A stretch of DNA of 64,000 nt, from positions 54,975,249-55,039,248 of the forward strand of contig NC_088295.1 of the NCBI RefSeq assembly GCF_032854445.1. The letters run 5' to 3'. This DNA is from Liolophura sinensis. Its lineage: Eukaryota; Mollusca; Polyplacophora; Chitonida; Chitonidae. Both the position numbers and the translations under genes were made by a program. Below are positions 1-13,900 of the stretch, piece after piece; positions within the stretch are counted from its first letter, which is position 1, and each line of letters opens with the position of its first letter. A model generated the notes under the pieces. The model saw only the letters and a list, made by a program, of their open reading frames with translations, made no database searches and was not told the DNA's origin.

Positions 1-207
1 ATTTGGTGACGTCGTAATGATCTACTTAACATGAATATTATAATTAGCCATGTGCTTGATGTATCGATATTTCTATACTAGTAACAAACCGTGCACTGTA
101 ATTCAACTTGCAGTGGGGTGGCCATCACCCGCACTAAGCTGTCGCTGTGCCATCTAAGGTCGGATAGCCTGAAGTAAACTGTTTTTGATATTTTTCCCGA
201 AATTGCC

Positions 208-392
208 GACTTTGAAGCTTCGCGGGCTCCGTAGTTATACTAAATGGTCAAGGGCCATGACCTCGCATTGAACTAATCAAAATCCTTCACTCTGAGCGTG
301 TTCGATTGGGAGGGTTCCTGCATTGCGCCATTCCTTATGGCAAAATTTCCGCCACACGTGAGGAAGGTCAAGACAAGACGGCAGTCAACATT
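208..392 (+). repeat. Dispersed repeat, copy 1 of a direct duplication
   Basis: This block runs from 'GACTTTGAAGCTTC' through 'GGGCCATGACCTCGCATTGA' to 'AAGACGGCAGTCAACATT'. It matches 1016-1192 in the same orientation with scattered substitutions and small indels. The two starts are about 808 bp apart. I recognise no coding capacity or terminal inverted repeats, so its nature (fragment of a transposable element or local duplication) is open. Confidence 0.8.
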
Positions 393-1015
393 GGATTGAA
401 TAAATAATAATTCAGTTATTTTAAAGCTTTATTTAAATGATGATCAATTTGAAATTCCGAAATTAAGAATTAAACATTGTCACGGAAGCAAGAAAACAGT
501 TGCTTAGTACTAAGTGAATAAAATTCTTAAAATTTAAAAGCAATCAACTGAATTGTGTTACCAGTTTATTTTTATTGGAGTGAATACAAACTTTGAATTC
601 ATTCAAGTGGTAGGCCTACATGAATATTAAAATAATAATTTGTTGTTTGTTTTTCTGTGCAAATTAGCCATATAGTCTCACCATTGTGAAGACAAACGTA
701 GTATTATTCAGCAGTTTAAATACTGAAATTGCTTTTCATGCCACAAGTACTGTCCTTGTCTGAATGAAAGCTTAGAAGCATTCCTGATATACAAGTAACT
801 GAGTCTAGCATTCATTGCTCTCACTTTCTCAGGAATTAGTCTGTTTACTAGTATTCTGTAGGAATATTTTATAAATTTTGTTTATTCTTTAGGAGGAAGG
901 TGACATCTGCTGAGGGGGATGCATATGCCCCAGACCCCCCAAAAAATGTTGCGCCATACACCCAGAAGTAAAGTCACGTTCATTTATTGAAATAATAAAT
1001 CTAGATGTAATGCAT

Positions 1016-1192
1016 GACTTTGAAGCTTCTCAGGCTCCATATTTATACTAAAAGGTAAGGTCAGGGGCCATGACCTCGCATTGAACTCATCAAAATCCTT
1101 CGCACTATGAGGGATTCCTGCATTGCGTCATTCCTTATGGCAACACTTCCGCTGCATGTGAGCAGGGTCAAGACAAGATGGCAGTCAACATT
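1016..1192 (+). repeat. Dispersed repeat, copy 2 of a direct duplication
   Basis: This is the second copy of the block at 208-392. It keeps the 'GACTTTGAAGCTTC', 'GGGCCATGACCTCGCATTGA' and 'GCAGTCAACATT' landmarks. The two copies bracket an AT-rich 620-bp interval. The arrangement would fit two ends of a larger element (long direct repeats), but no coding region or primer-binding site was seen between them. Confidence 0.8.
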
Positions 1193-1983
1193 TCAGTCCT
1201 TGTTCTACACGTGGGGAAAAGAAGGAAACCAGACAGAATAAAGCCTACAGCTAGGTATTTCCTGTCGAGTTAAAATCGGTTTGAAATGTTTGTTACTCGA
1301 ACACAAGCAGATAGTATACACACCAGTCGCAATGCTATAAATGTTGCTATGTGTTTTCCAAGCAAACATCAAGTTTTCCAAGTACAACAATAACCTAAAT
1401 ATAAATCGAACTAGAACTCGGTTGATATGTCAGACCAACAACTTTAATACTTAGAGTTGGAGAGCAGCCAGAAGTAACAACAGAAAGCCCTGTCGTTACA
1501 GTATACATATGAATGTCAATCATTCTTTAAGGATACATGAAATGAGTTGGTTTTGATTCTTAATGTGCATATTATGATGTTTAATAACATATGACAGTGC
1601 AATCAAATTTTTCACCTTTCATGTTTGGGGGTAAAAATACAGTTTTCGTAAGGCCCCAGCGGTCAGTCTGCAAATTAAGTAGCTTGCAGTGGTGACGTCA
1701 ACGATAATCCCTGTTTCAAAAGAACCTTGTGGGGGACAGACCAAATGGATCAAAAATAGTTACCTAACATTTTTTAACGGTCACATGATACAATTGGACT
1801 GTTTCTACCTTCATCAATAAAAGAACTCAAACTCCCATATTTAAATTTTTGGTGAAAGCAGCCCACCAGTGTATTTATACATGAATAAATTCAGTTACAG
1901 CAATGTCACCGTAATGTAAGTCAACATGGTCTAGCAGTTGTCAATGACAGACTTCATGTACCTTTAATAACACAAAATTACAT

Positions 1984-4900
1984 CTACTTGTTCCACTGCT
2001 GTAAAATTTCAGATACTTTGTCTTCCTGCTTCCATCTTTTGTTTATCTACAACAACAAAGAATGTTACCAAAATCAGACAGCACAGTTAGTTGACAGCTC
2101 CTACAATCTGCATACACAGCCAACAGGGTCAACGCAGAAAAACATCGTGTGAATATTTATGCAATGGTCACATAAACATAAAGGAATGGGCACACTATTA
2201 AAATACACATCAGCTAACTCCACCAATTTTCACTTTATTCAACACATGGCAAGATTGTTAGCAAGCTCCCTTTTTTTTTTTTTAAGTTATGCGCTTTTTT
2301 TTTCTCTTTATATATTTATTTATTACTCTGGTGTTTAAGGTTTAAGCCAGAACCCTGCTCTTGTAAAATGGCATTTACTTGTGGAGAAAATCATGGGGCT
2401 GGAGAGACAAACCTCCTGGCCTAAAGCTGCACCCAAACAAGGCAGATTTATATTTTTTGTTGGTCATGGGTCATTGCACATTTAACATTTTAGATGAATG
2501 AGCCAACAGTGATCTGACTTTTTAAAATCTACATACATATCATCACACTCTTAATTTTCAGGGTTTTTTTTTTGTATAAATGTCAGTGCTGTGTAAAAAA
2601 GAAATCTTTGTGCATGAAAATAGAAAACAAAAAATACCTGTTCCCAGATGTCAACCGGAGATCCAGGTGGTGCTGACTGGGGGCGCCCTCTGTTGGCAGC
2701 TGGAATATCAAGGGAAATAATTAAATGATGCCAAACCAAAAAAAAAATAGGATTCTTACCTCCGGTTTTCAAGGTGTACCCTCTGACAGACTGTTGTTTG
2801 TTTCTTTGTTTATTTTTTTTAGACATTTGCTTTCTACTCATGTTGCTTGATAACTCATATTTGTCATGAAAATAAATTCAATGGTGTAAAGAAATTGATA
2901 ATGATAAAATAGCATTTCATATACAGATTTCATTCTCCAATTAGATATGACTTTCTCCACTCTGACAATACCTCACCTTACTGAATACAGGCCAGATAAA
3001 GGCTACAAACCTTTAATACCTCACCTTATTGCGTAGGAAAGCTAACAGCCAGAAACCTTACCTCTGACAGTCTCACATCACCTTACTTCCTTTAAGCTAG
3101 CTAAAAAGCCAAACATCTTACCTTTGTTAACAGTCTTGAGGGTAAGAGCTACCTCTTCTCTTAGCAGACCTTTGGTGTAGCGAGCCATAGCCATCAGCAA
3201 GTTAGAGCCTCCATGTACATCAAACACCTTCCTCAGCCTCACATCACTGGCTACAAGCATCCGTGTTACGATTAACGCTGAAACAGTAGAGAAGGGCTAG
3301 AATACAACATCATGTTGGTTTATACACATTTAAACATTCAACAAAGGCATATTCAGAGAACTTTGTGTAAGATGTACTAAAAATATGTGGATTTGATCAT
3401 GTTTCTGTAGAGTAGCGAGTATGGTTTGTTTGCTTGAGATAGATTACATCAGATGCATGCATACTGGCATTTGCTGATTTATCTGTTTGAGAATTTAACA
3501 TCTTTTTTCAACATTGTTTGGGTCGTCTAGCAGGCTGGTCCTAATGCCCACATATTTATGGTGCCGCCTCACTGAATGACAGGCCCACATGTACATGTAC
3601 TTGGTCTATCCTATTATACTGAGTGCAATGTACAAACAAATATTAAAATCTTAAGCATGACTTTATTTAGAGCTTAACAGAGAAGAGAACAAAAAATAGA
3701 ACCATAGTTATTTCGGAAGAAGGGTTGAAACAGATCAAAATGTGCACGGCCACAGTTCATCACTTGGTGCACTTATGTCAATTCTTTTAAACTATTGTCT
3801 CCCACTAACATATGCAAGGATTTTTATGAAACTCCACACTACTTTTGCCTAAAAGCTGTTGAGTAATCACACCTGTTATTTCCATGAGATCATCATCTTC
3901 ATTGACACGAAGAAAGTCCACTAGTTTAGGGATACAGCCTCGTTCTGAGAGTGTCATATGAAGTGACACCTGGACAAATAATCACAACAGATCATAGAAT
4001 TAACTGTTAAGACAAAAATACACAGTTCCTTTTTCAAAACCATATTAATTTTTGAAAATGAGTTTATTAGGCTGATGTTTTAAATATGCTCAATTATAGT
4101 TTGGTTAATACAATGCTGTTCAGGTATAAGGTTGGAATAAACAGGTTAGAGTTTAGAGGAAACCATCTGACCTTCTCTGGCACATGATCAGTCCTATGAC
4201 TTTCAGAGAAGGAAAACTAGCAGTGATTGAACATCTAACCTCTTTGACAAACTTGCAGATGCTGAGTTGGACTTCACAATAACTCTGATTTCTAAAAAGC
4301 ACTCACATCTCCATGATGAACAAGATCTTCTAGCAGGAGCAGTGTGTGTCTTTTTACAGCTCTGGATTGACTGAAAAGCCCTGTGAGGAGATCACTTCCT
4401 ACACTGTCCAGCAGACAAAGGCGACACTGGTGAGCTATTGGCCGAGTCACATCAACTTTGGGTTTGTTACATATTTCAGTTTGGGTTGGGTCCCCTTGCG
4501 CTGGTAAATCTACTGAAAAAAAACAAAAACAAAAATAATTTGCACGTATATAATGGTAACAAAAATAAAAACACTGAATATATGCACACTTATATTGCTC
4601 TGATAATGCTTTTGGTACACACATATAGCAATGTATCTTTGTAAGAGATGATTTACCAGCATTTATTTGTCTGTCTGTCTGTCTGTCTGTCAGCTAATTT
4701 GTGGGGAAAAAAAGGCAGGTACTTTCTCTACAGCTTGGCCCTGGTAGAAGCACCAATCCAATATGTTTCAGTATGTCCAATATGTGATCTAGATGTCAGA
4801 ATTTAAATTCTTCACCAATGCATGATGCAAAATGATTACATATATGCGAAGTATTGTTCCTTAATTAGTAGTTATAGATTTGCCCTCTCAGAGTGCCTTG

Positions 4901-7900
4901 AGGTTTACATAATGCATATAAAACATGCCTCTAAACTTACCACTATCTGATGTATGATGATATAATCAAATCTGTAATACTTTATAAGTACATCTTTTTC
5001 CTACAAAAAAAAAAAAAATACGGCACAAATGCAGGGTAATCACTATTAATGCACCCACAAATTTAGCAAAGTCTGTTTGCTGTACTCACTAGTACTTGGG
5101 TTGTTGACCCTGACAGGTGTGTTATGCCTGGCCACTAACTGTAAGGGCATATTATGACCATCTGCATCTAAAGCCTTGGCAATTACTGTAGCAACTGATG
5201 GGGACATACTCTGCATAGCTGTTCTCAGTCGTTTCTCTCGGTCCACACCTGGACAGGCTGACTGAGGTCTGAAAATAAATACGCTCAAAATCAGGTAACA
5301 TTTATTATTTGTTTTGATTTTGATTTATTCATTTATCTATTTATTTATTTAATTCTTGTTAAATGCTATACTTTAGAATTTTTCAATTTGGTGACGGCAG
5401 TCAGTTTTTTTGTGTGTGAAGGAAAACCAGAGTTCCCGAGACAAACAGACATTGAACCTCTACCTAGTGTTCAAGGTCAGGCTTGAATCTCAACCAAGTG
5501 TTTCATATCAAAAGACAAGCATGTTTAACCAGAAGTTCATTGCTCTCTCCTGTGTCTTCAATCTGAAGTATTTTACTTTCTAATTTTACACCACACTCCA
5601 AAATACATTTATTTATACAACGGTGGCCTACATTATGGTGGGAGGACACAAGGTAGAGCTTTTCGGAAAACTCATGACCATCTGCAGGTTGCTGGCAGAC
5701 TTTCCCATATACAATCTATTTGAAGTGTCTGTTGTATCTGTTGTCAATGAGCATTCTGTGTTATTATTACTATTTTAATGTATTTCAGACATCAGATATC
5801 ACTGAAGAATACTAATTACTGTAAATAACCATCCATTATTATGACCAAAAAACTAACCGCTGTTTCAAGCACGAGGGTGGGCTATGACGGTCTGAATGCT
5901 TTGGCTTCTCAAAGTCCCCTGGGGAGATGCTAACAACCTTCTCCCCCAAAGGTTGGATTAAACAGCGAAGGATCTGAATACACAGCACCTACAACAGATA
6001 CTTTGGAAAATTATCCACCAGAATTGTTATCACATAAAAGTAACCCTATTCTGACATACGAACATAAAGAAAAAGTAACATTTACCAACAGTGTTACATC
6101 CAGTTCGCGTCAGGCGACGCTTTCTGTCACTGCGAGTGGATTTCATTGGGCAGCACTCACTTCACTAAACTCATAGACACCATCAAGTTCAAACACACTT
6201 GTGTTGTTTCTTTTCCAAACACAATAAACCAGAATTACAACGTCCAAGACAGTCGCACCCTATCTCTCTCTCTGCAGGGGTATCACAAATCCTTTTTTGC
6301 AGCTATCCCTATCATGTGACCATACATGACTGGTAAATAACAACAATGCCATGTGGAGGCTTATCCTAACAGCGAACTGGCTGGCAATGCATGTACTGCA
6401 TAGACTTACAATGACAATCTTTAGTCAAATGATTAGTCAAATGGTTATCAAAAATCAAAAATATACTCCATACAATGGGGAGTATTACAACAGATAGTGA
6501 AAAATTTGATAGACAGAAGGAAGTGTGCATGTATCATATGACTGCGACCACCAGTAACATTGGACAGTTGTTTATTCAACCCAAATAGAGACCTATCATT
6601 CAAACATTCAAACTACATGAGATAATGTCATTAACAGTAAGGCTAATGCCAGTAGTAAACAATGCAGGGTCACATGGCTAGAAAGAAAACCAGGACTATC
6701 ATTAATTTATCTAGAGAGCAACATTTTTATGAATAAGTCAAGGGTGGGTGACCATGTGGGTGAAATAATTCTGTCAATCTGTCCTGGCATAGATACAGTG
6801 TATTTGTAGCATGTAAAACAAAGCAGTAAAAACAACACAGTTAATAAAAAAAACCCAGAAAACATTGGGAATAATTCAGATGCATCAGGGGACATAACTC
6901 CTTTAATGCTAATAATAGAGATATGCAAATAAGTTTTTGGTAGTCCATGCCCACTGTTTGATGGGTTCATTATGGTGTTTCTACAGCCAGTGTGTTGACA
7001 GCTAGATGTACCTAAACAATTCTACTACCCTGATAATGCTCCCCTTTTCTGATCAATAAACCCTTTTCTGATGCATTCTTAAACAATCGCACAAAGTCTA
7101 TGGAAACCCTTCAGTGTATTTCCATTATTCCCATTTTCAGAACCAACGAACAAGCAAACACAAACGAAATTGCATGTCTATGGAAGCACAGGATTACAGC
7201 TGTTGAGAGAAGATGGTATTTGATGTACAAAGCTAATCAAATTGTTATTAAAACAGCTTGTCGAACAAACAGAATTGTATCTACAATATACATGTAAATA
7301 AACATAAAAAGTGAATACATGAAACACTTTTTACATTTTAGCCAATACACTCACCTTATAATTTACATCAGAGCAGAGAATTAATGGTGATACTGCTTCA
7401 AAGACTCCTGCTTCAAACAAACACCTCCTCATTAACCGTCTCTGTGAATCATTTACTTTTTTCATAAGGTCAATGTGATGTTTGTCAAGAATATTACAGT
7501 TGTTACCAATCCTTGAATGTAGAGTGTTTGCACTTTGTTCTACCACAGTTGATGACCTCCATTTTGAATTCTTCCCTCTGGGCGAATTTGACCTTGCTTT
7601 TTCAGTACATGACACACCTGCTGATTGGTCAGCCATATCCTCTTCTCCGGCAACAGGGATGACAATTGGCTGGTTTGAACCACAGCCATATGTAACACGT
7701 GCACTTGTTGGTCGATTACGTTTTGACTGATGGGATTTCTTCATCAAGGGTGTTGGTTTTGCACTTTGGGGCCTTGTTGGGTTTTTAACACTTTCCACTT
7801 CACTCTGAACAGAACTTTGTGATATGTATGTCTGGTACTTCTTATCGCCAAGATTCTCGAAACTTTCACAGGAGCAATAAGCAAACGTCAACATAAGTTC

Positions 7901-10900
7901 CATCAAAGACATTATGAAGAGCTGTTCATTTTCCTCAAACATGGCTTTAATTGATGATGCCGATGCTGTCCTCTTTTGCAACATAATCTTCGGGACTGCC
8001 ATTACAAATGACTTTGCTTTCTGTAAATATTTCTCCATTCGCGTTTTAAATCTTCGAGTGTAAATCCTGAGGAAATCCACCAGACTAGTCCCGCACACAT
8101 CCCACACCAGCTGAGTCTGCTGGGGATTAACACGAGACAGCATCAGCCTGATAATAGAAACAGACCAGGAAATAATGTATAATCAGAAACAATGGAATTT
8201 TAGTTTGTTTGAGTACTAGTATACAAAATGAACGTGCCTTGTCTCTTTTAGAGAACACATAATATTTTAATTCTTAACCTTTGTTCTTTGCCCTCTGCAC
8301 ATCACTGCTTCATCGCATACCATGTTTCAACTTTCTACACTCTTTTACATAATAAATCTACCAATTTGAGAAATAACCATTGTCAGTCAGGTTAGGTCCC
8401 TGTTATGTGTTATATGTCCTATGTCTTATACCTACAGAAGATTTATAATACTGTACCAAATTAGCACACGTATACATGTAGTAATTAAAGAATAACATTT
8501 TACTTACCAACTAATCAAGTGTTCAATTGTTCCTTGGAATTTGAGTTTGCTTTAAAATCACTATAAATGCAGTTCTATTGTTCTAAATACACATGAAGCG
8601 AGAAGAAAGTAAAAATCCTAACAAATCATGAGCTGGCCATTACTTACCGTCTGGACTCACTATCAGCCAAAGATGAAGTATCAGCTGCCACATCTGAACC
8701 AGGGTATTGAGACCCGCTAGAAATGTATGGCTTAGTCCAGGGGAGGCAGCATACCACCTGCAAGACGTTAACAGCGTTTCTAAGGGCAGACAGCTTTGTG
8801 AGGCCCTTGTCTACACCTGGAGAAAGGTGAACACTGAGGTGCTGGCCTAATGGACCTTTCTCTATGCAACCTATAAACACAACAATGTAACTTAAATACA
8901 TATATATATACCAGGCTTAAAACCTGTTAAACACATAAAATCTTGAAATTTCTTAAACTTTATGACTCTACATAAAGGCAGAGTCAAAATAGTGGATGGC
9001 CCAGTATTGGTAATACTGCTACTTGGGATACCAGGGCTGGTGTTTTTGCCATGGCATTCCACTGACTTAATGAAAGATTTTTTCTTAATGATAAACATTA
9101 GCAATATTTCAGCAATATCATGGAGGAAACAAGTTAGAACAAGGAGACAATTCCCCTATTTCTTCTAATTTTTGGGACACATGGTCTGCTCATTTTAGCC
9201 AGTACAAATGTAAATGCAAGAGGAATATTTAGTTTCTTTTTTCTCAGATGGTTACTCCATCTAATGAACAACATATCCATATTTTCACTTTTCCAAAAAG
9301 CTGGGAAAGAAATATAATGCAATACTCTGGTTTCAGCACTACTAATACCTGTCCCAATAATTAGAAGAATTAGGGTTTGGCTTTGGGCATAGCATTCCAG
9401 TAAGGCAGCAGTATTACTTGCCTGTGGGATTGGCCAGCAGATATCAAGGTGAAAGACGTCATGGAAAGGTATAGGGTATAAGTTAACAACACATTTGGCC
9501 AAAATTGTGAAAACTATGCCTGATAATACCTCAAAATCAGAGTATGTTAGAACAACAGAACAACCTGCTCAGCATATGTATATTGTGGATGTTGACAGAC
9601 AGTGGTTCTGGATCATGAAGCATGATTCAGTATTTACAAGCGTGTTATTTAGATATTTTCACTGCTGTGGATGCGAGAGTAAACCTTGTAGGCAGGTGCA
9701 CAACAGCATAACCACGTCTTGCCCCCTTTCATGATAGAAGAATGCAAATTACACAAATTTCTTACCTTCTTGACACAATAAGTCCACTGTGACTTTCACA
9801 AGTTTTTCAAGACCCACATCCAATTTCACCTGTGGCTCAGATTTTAGTTTCAAAGGGTAAACTATCTGCTGGTCCCCAACATGGTGGACTATCCCAGCAT
9901 GTTCTTCCCTGTTTGGATCTTTGCTTAAAATTTCAAAGAATTCCCACGCTTGTTTGAGAATGTCCTTGACCTGGCCTGGTTTTCTGGTTGATAGGATAGA
10001 GCCCAAAACACCAGCTGCAGTAGCTTTCACTTTCCTAAAGTATTAGATATAGTTAATTTATTTAATAAAGTTAAATTACATTTAATACAAGCCTTGCAAG
10101 CAAAGGTACATACACACGCATGTACATTAATACAATTTTATACCACTGACAAGTGCCAGAAAGTTTGAACATGAAGTATTAAAACATCTTTTCATGAACT
10201 GTGAAGTAGCCACAGAAAGAAAGGAACCCTTGGAAACCATTTTAAAAATTGAATGTACTTGTAGTTTTTGTTGTATTATGAAGTCAACCATATCTGGTAA
10301 ATGTGAAAACACTCAGATCACTTGATTCCCTTAACCAATAAAACTATTCCAGGTAACATTTCTTAAAACAAATACTGGATTTCTCTAAAATCTGTACAAG
10401 GATGTATATATTAGAAGGAAATAAACATCATCAGATATTACCTTTGGTGTTGAACCATTTTCCCAGAGGTATATAGCCTACATTGCAAACAAATCTCAAA
10501 ACACCTTAAGTTTGTAAGATCAACAGAACTCCCAGTATTTGGCAAAACAAGCAACTTTACCAGTCATGGATGAAATTTTAGGCCAAACAAGTACGCTAGA
10601 TTTTAAGAAAGTGCTTTGCCGCACATACCTGCACCTGCTGTCCCTCAGGGCAGACAGCACATAGGGTACCACATTAGCGTTCACCACGTCTGTTAATCCT
10701 GCTGAGGTGTTAATCAGATTACAAATCAGCTTTAGAGAGCGTACCTGTGGACCGCTGTAACAGGAAATCATTGATCGTTACAGAAACAGTGTCAAGTCTT
10801 CACAGATTTTCCTCGTGTATAATTCATTCCATGACATAATAGGTGAAGTAATGTATATTAAGTATGAAAACACATGAATATCAACTCAGGATATCAAAAT

Positions 10901-13900
10901 CTGCAAGAATTTGTTTTTGACTGGTATGTACAAAATTCACCTGTAAATAATAAAGAATGTATAAACTGTATGAAAAATGTATCCAAGTTTCCATACTTAT
11001 CAGTCTTTCAGATATTTAAATGAGATTTAAGATATACATCTTTTCATAATTCTTTATTCTTGTCATTTCTTGCACTTTTATTTTATCAAACTACTATAAA
11101 ATATTTAATTTTTAAAAAGCTGGGTGACTATAAAACAGCAGAAATCCTCAAGGTTAAATAAGTTTTCAACTTGCCTTTGGTCAGGCCATTTTTAAATGAG
11201 ACTTAGAGGGTAAGGACATTCCCACAGTGGAAAACGATTGGCTTACCAAGGTCCAGCTTGCAGCAAGTCTAGCCCAACATAGACGCCTTTATTATCAAGG
11301 TTACCAACTGTAGCTGGGTTGCCATGACATACCAACCCAGTCAGTATTTCTGCAAAGCACTCCTAAAATTACATTAGATTTTAGATAAATTGCTTCATGT
11401 AGATTTACTCATGTAGGCTACTGCGGATAACGTAATTTTAAATTCAGAATTCAGAGAGAAAATATGCAAATAGCATCTCCAAATGAGAAAATAATACATG
11501 CCTTTAAATATACCAAATAATTAAAATTAAATCAACTCAGAATGTAAAGGCTTTTCATTTATTTCTTTGTTTATTTATTCATTGGTATTTAATGCCACCC
11601 TATTCAAAGAATTTTTCACTAACCTGATGATGGTCAGTTTTCGGGGTGCAGGGAACCTGAGTGCTTGGGGTAAACCACCAACCTTTGGCAAGTTACTGAC
11701 AATCTTTCTCTGTGTGGCATTCAGATGATATGAACATCATATTGGCAGAAGACCACTGTCAATGACTACAGAAATGTCCACCAGAGCATTGTGGACCAAT
11801 GATTGTCACCAAGGCCCATAAACAGTGTAGAGGTCTTTCAAACTAAACCCTTAAAAACCCAGATATTGAGTATTAAATTACATATGATATTACCTTGATA
11901 TCTGTATTTTTATCCTTCATTGAAGCTAATACAGGCATTCCTTGGCCAGTTACCCATGATGCCCCTTCTTCCACATTTGACAAGATCTTAAGTATCTTTA
12001 GCACTGCCACTTTTACATCAACTCGCTTCTCATTGGTCAGTTTTGTCAGCAGCTTTGGGAGAAGAGTTTGGATTGGCTCCCACCATATTTCTTTTAGAGA
12101 TGCGTGTTCAATTATCTAGCAGTACAGAAAATCAAACAAATATGCACTATGCAAAGTGACTTCTGAAAGAACAAGAAAATCCAACTGACAGGTAAAAGAA
12201 ATTTTTTTAAGAATACAGATTAAGTGACTTTTGTTTCCTGAACTGGCAATTTTGCTTACTAATATCTTCATTATTTTTGGACATGATTAGCATATCTTAA
12301 CTATAAAAAAATCTAAAAAAAAAACAAAAATACTTTCCATTCCCATATAGGCACAAGTAGAGACTAAATGTACAAGGCACAATGCAAAATCATAACACTG
12401 GCACATTATGAAATCTCCTTTTCAATCAACTTACTTTTCTGATAGCATCCAGAGCAATGGCGTGTACAGGTTTACAATCTCGTGATGTAATGATCAAGGT
12501 AAGGTCATTCAGTACACCTAACTCTATGAGCAGCTGGACATTGTTACCATGGTTACAACACTGTTGTAGGAGAATCAAGCCAGCTTCTCTCATGACAATG
12601 TTTTCTGTGTGAAGGTAAGCAATCAACTGAAAGTAGAAAACATGTACAGTACTTCAACACAAATACAGAAACTGAAAAAAAAGTCTTCTAAATGTGGAAT
12701 CATTCAAGATAAAATTAACAACACAAGATATGTTAGAAACTAGAAGGTTAAACTCAAACCACAATCAGACAGACCCTACATACACCTTCCTTTCCATTTC
12801 ACACTGAGATTCAATGTGTCAGATTAAGCATAAAACCAATCTCCTTTGTTTGCTCATGTGAACTCAGCAATCTTTTGTCAATGTAACAGGACAATACACA
12901 CAGGCAGGCTAACACCTCCAAGCAATTTCTCTCTGAGCAGGAATTTTCAAGGTTAATCTGTAGAAGATTTTTACAGAAATTACCAAATTACTGTCTAAAC
13001 TGTATTTCATTGTATGCTCTTTACAGAAATTAAACAGACAAAAAAGCGATTCACACATTTGTGCATAAATACAGAATTTTTTTTTTTGATTTAATTGATT
13101 TGATAATTTAACACCTAACACCCAACTCAATAATTTCTCAATCATACCGTGGCGGTCAATTTTAACCTAAGTCCCTGGCCTAATCTACTGGCCTTGGTAA
13201 AGTTAGTGAGAAACTTTTCCACATGTAATAAACAGACATGCACACTGTACTGGTGGAAGACAAGTGATTTTTGGTGGACCGCAGTGCACGGGTGTCATTT
13301 ACACCTTATTGTCACCAAGGTCCCACAAACATGGAGAGTGAGGAAATCTGAGGTGTGTTCTTGTGGTTGAAAGACGAGCATCTTGACCACTCGCTCACAC
13401 CATGTGTAATAAGAATCACACTCTACAAAGACTGGTGAATTCTGTGATTAGTAGTTGTTACTCTGGTCATATAGACTAATACCTTGTGAACAGATTCTGG
13501 GGTTAATGTCTCTTGGCTCTTGTAACTTCTTATCAGGGTAATCAGTGTTTTCTGCTGAACTGTCACGTCCGCTTTTCTTCTTTGAAAATCAAGTTTTTCT
13601 ATCATATATTCAAAGGAAAGATCTGAAAACAAGATCCATTCTATATCAGTGTGACATTTCATACGCAGTCTTCACTTCTTCATCACCTGTTCAACCTGAC
13701 TGATTGATCTACTAATATTTAATGAGAACCACAAGGATTTCTCACTGATATGATGGCCATAAGCTTTATGTGTGTAGCAAACTGACGCACCTAAATTTTA
13801 TATTTTATTTACAAATCCACTATGTGCTAGGCAACTCCAGAAGAAAAAATGTCTGTTCCACAGCCAATGAATAATAAATTTCAGATCGCATAGTTTTTGG

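Larger units (their letters stand above)
1..1983. other. Non-coding left edge with a duplicated ~180-bp block
   Basis: I see no convincing coding exon here. The stretch contains two copies of a roughly 180-bp block (208-392 and 1016-1192). It also holds the probable 3' UTR of the minus-strand ARM-like gene that stops at 1984. A variant poly(A) signal, ATTAAA read on the minus strand, lies near 1962-1967. Short open frames here look random. Confidence 0.5.

Noticed and set aside
1164-1275. A short plus-strand gene starting ATGGCAGTCAAC
   Set aside because: The 31-codon frame lies in the duplicated block 1016-1192, has no splice donor, and the other copy has lost the ATG.
7482-7730. Plus-strand open frame inside the large ARM-like exon
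   Set aside because: It is the antisense shadow of exon 7355-8147, whose minus-strand frame is phase-consistent with its neighbours.
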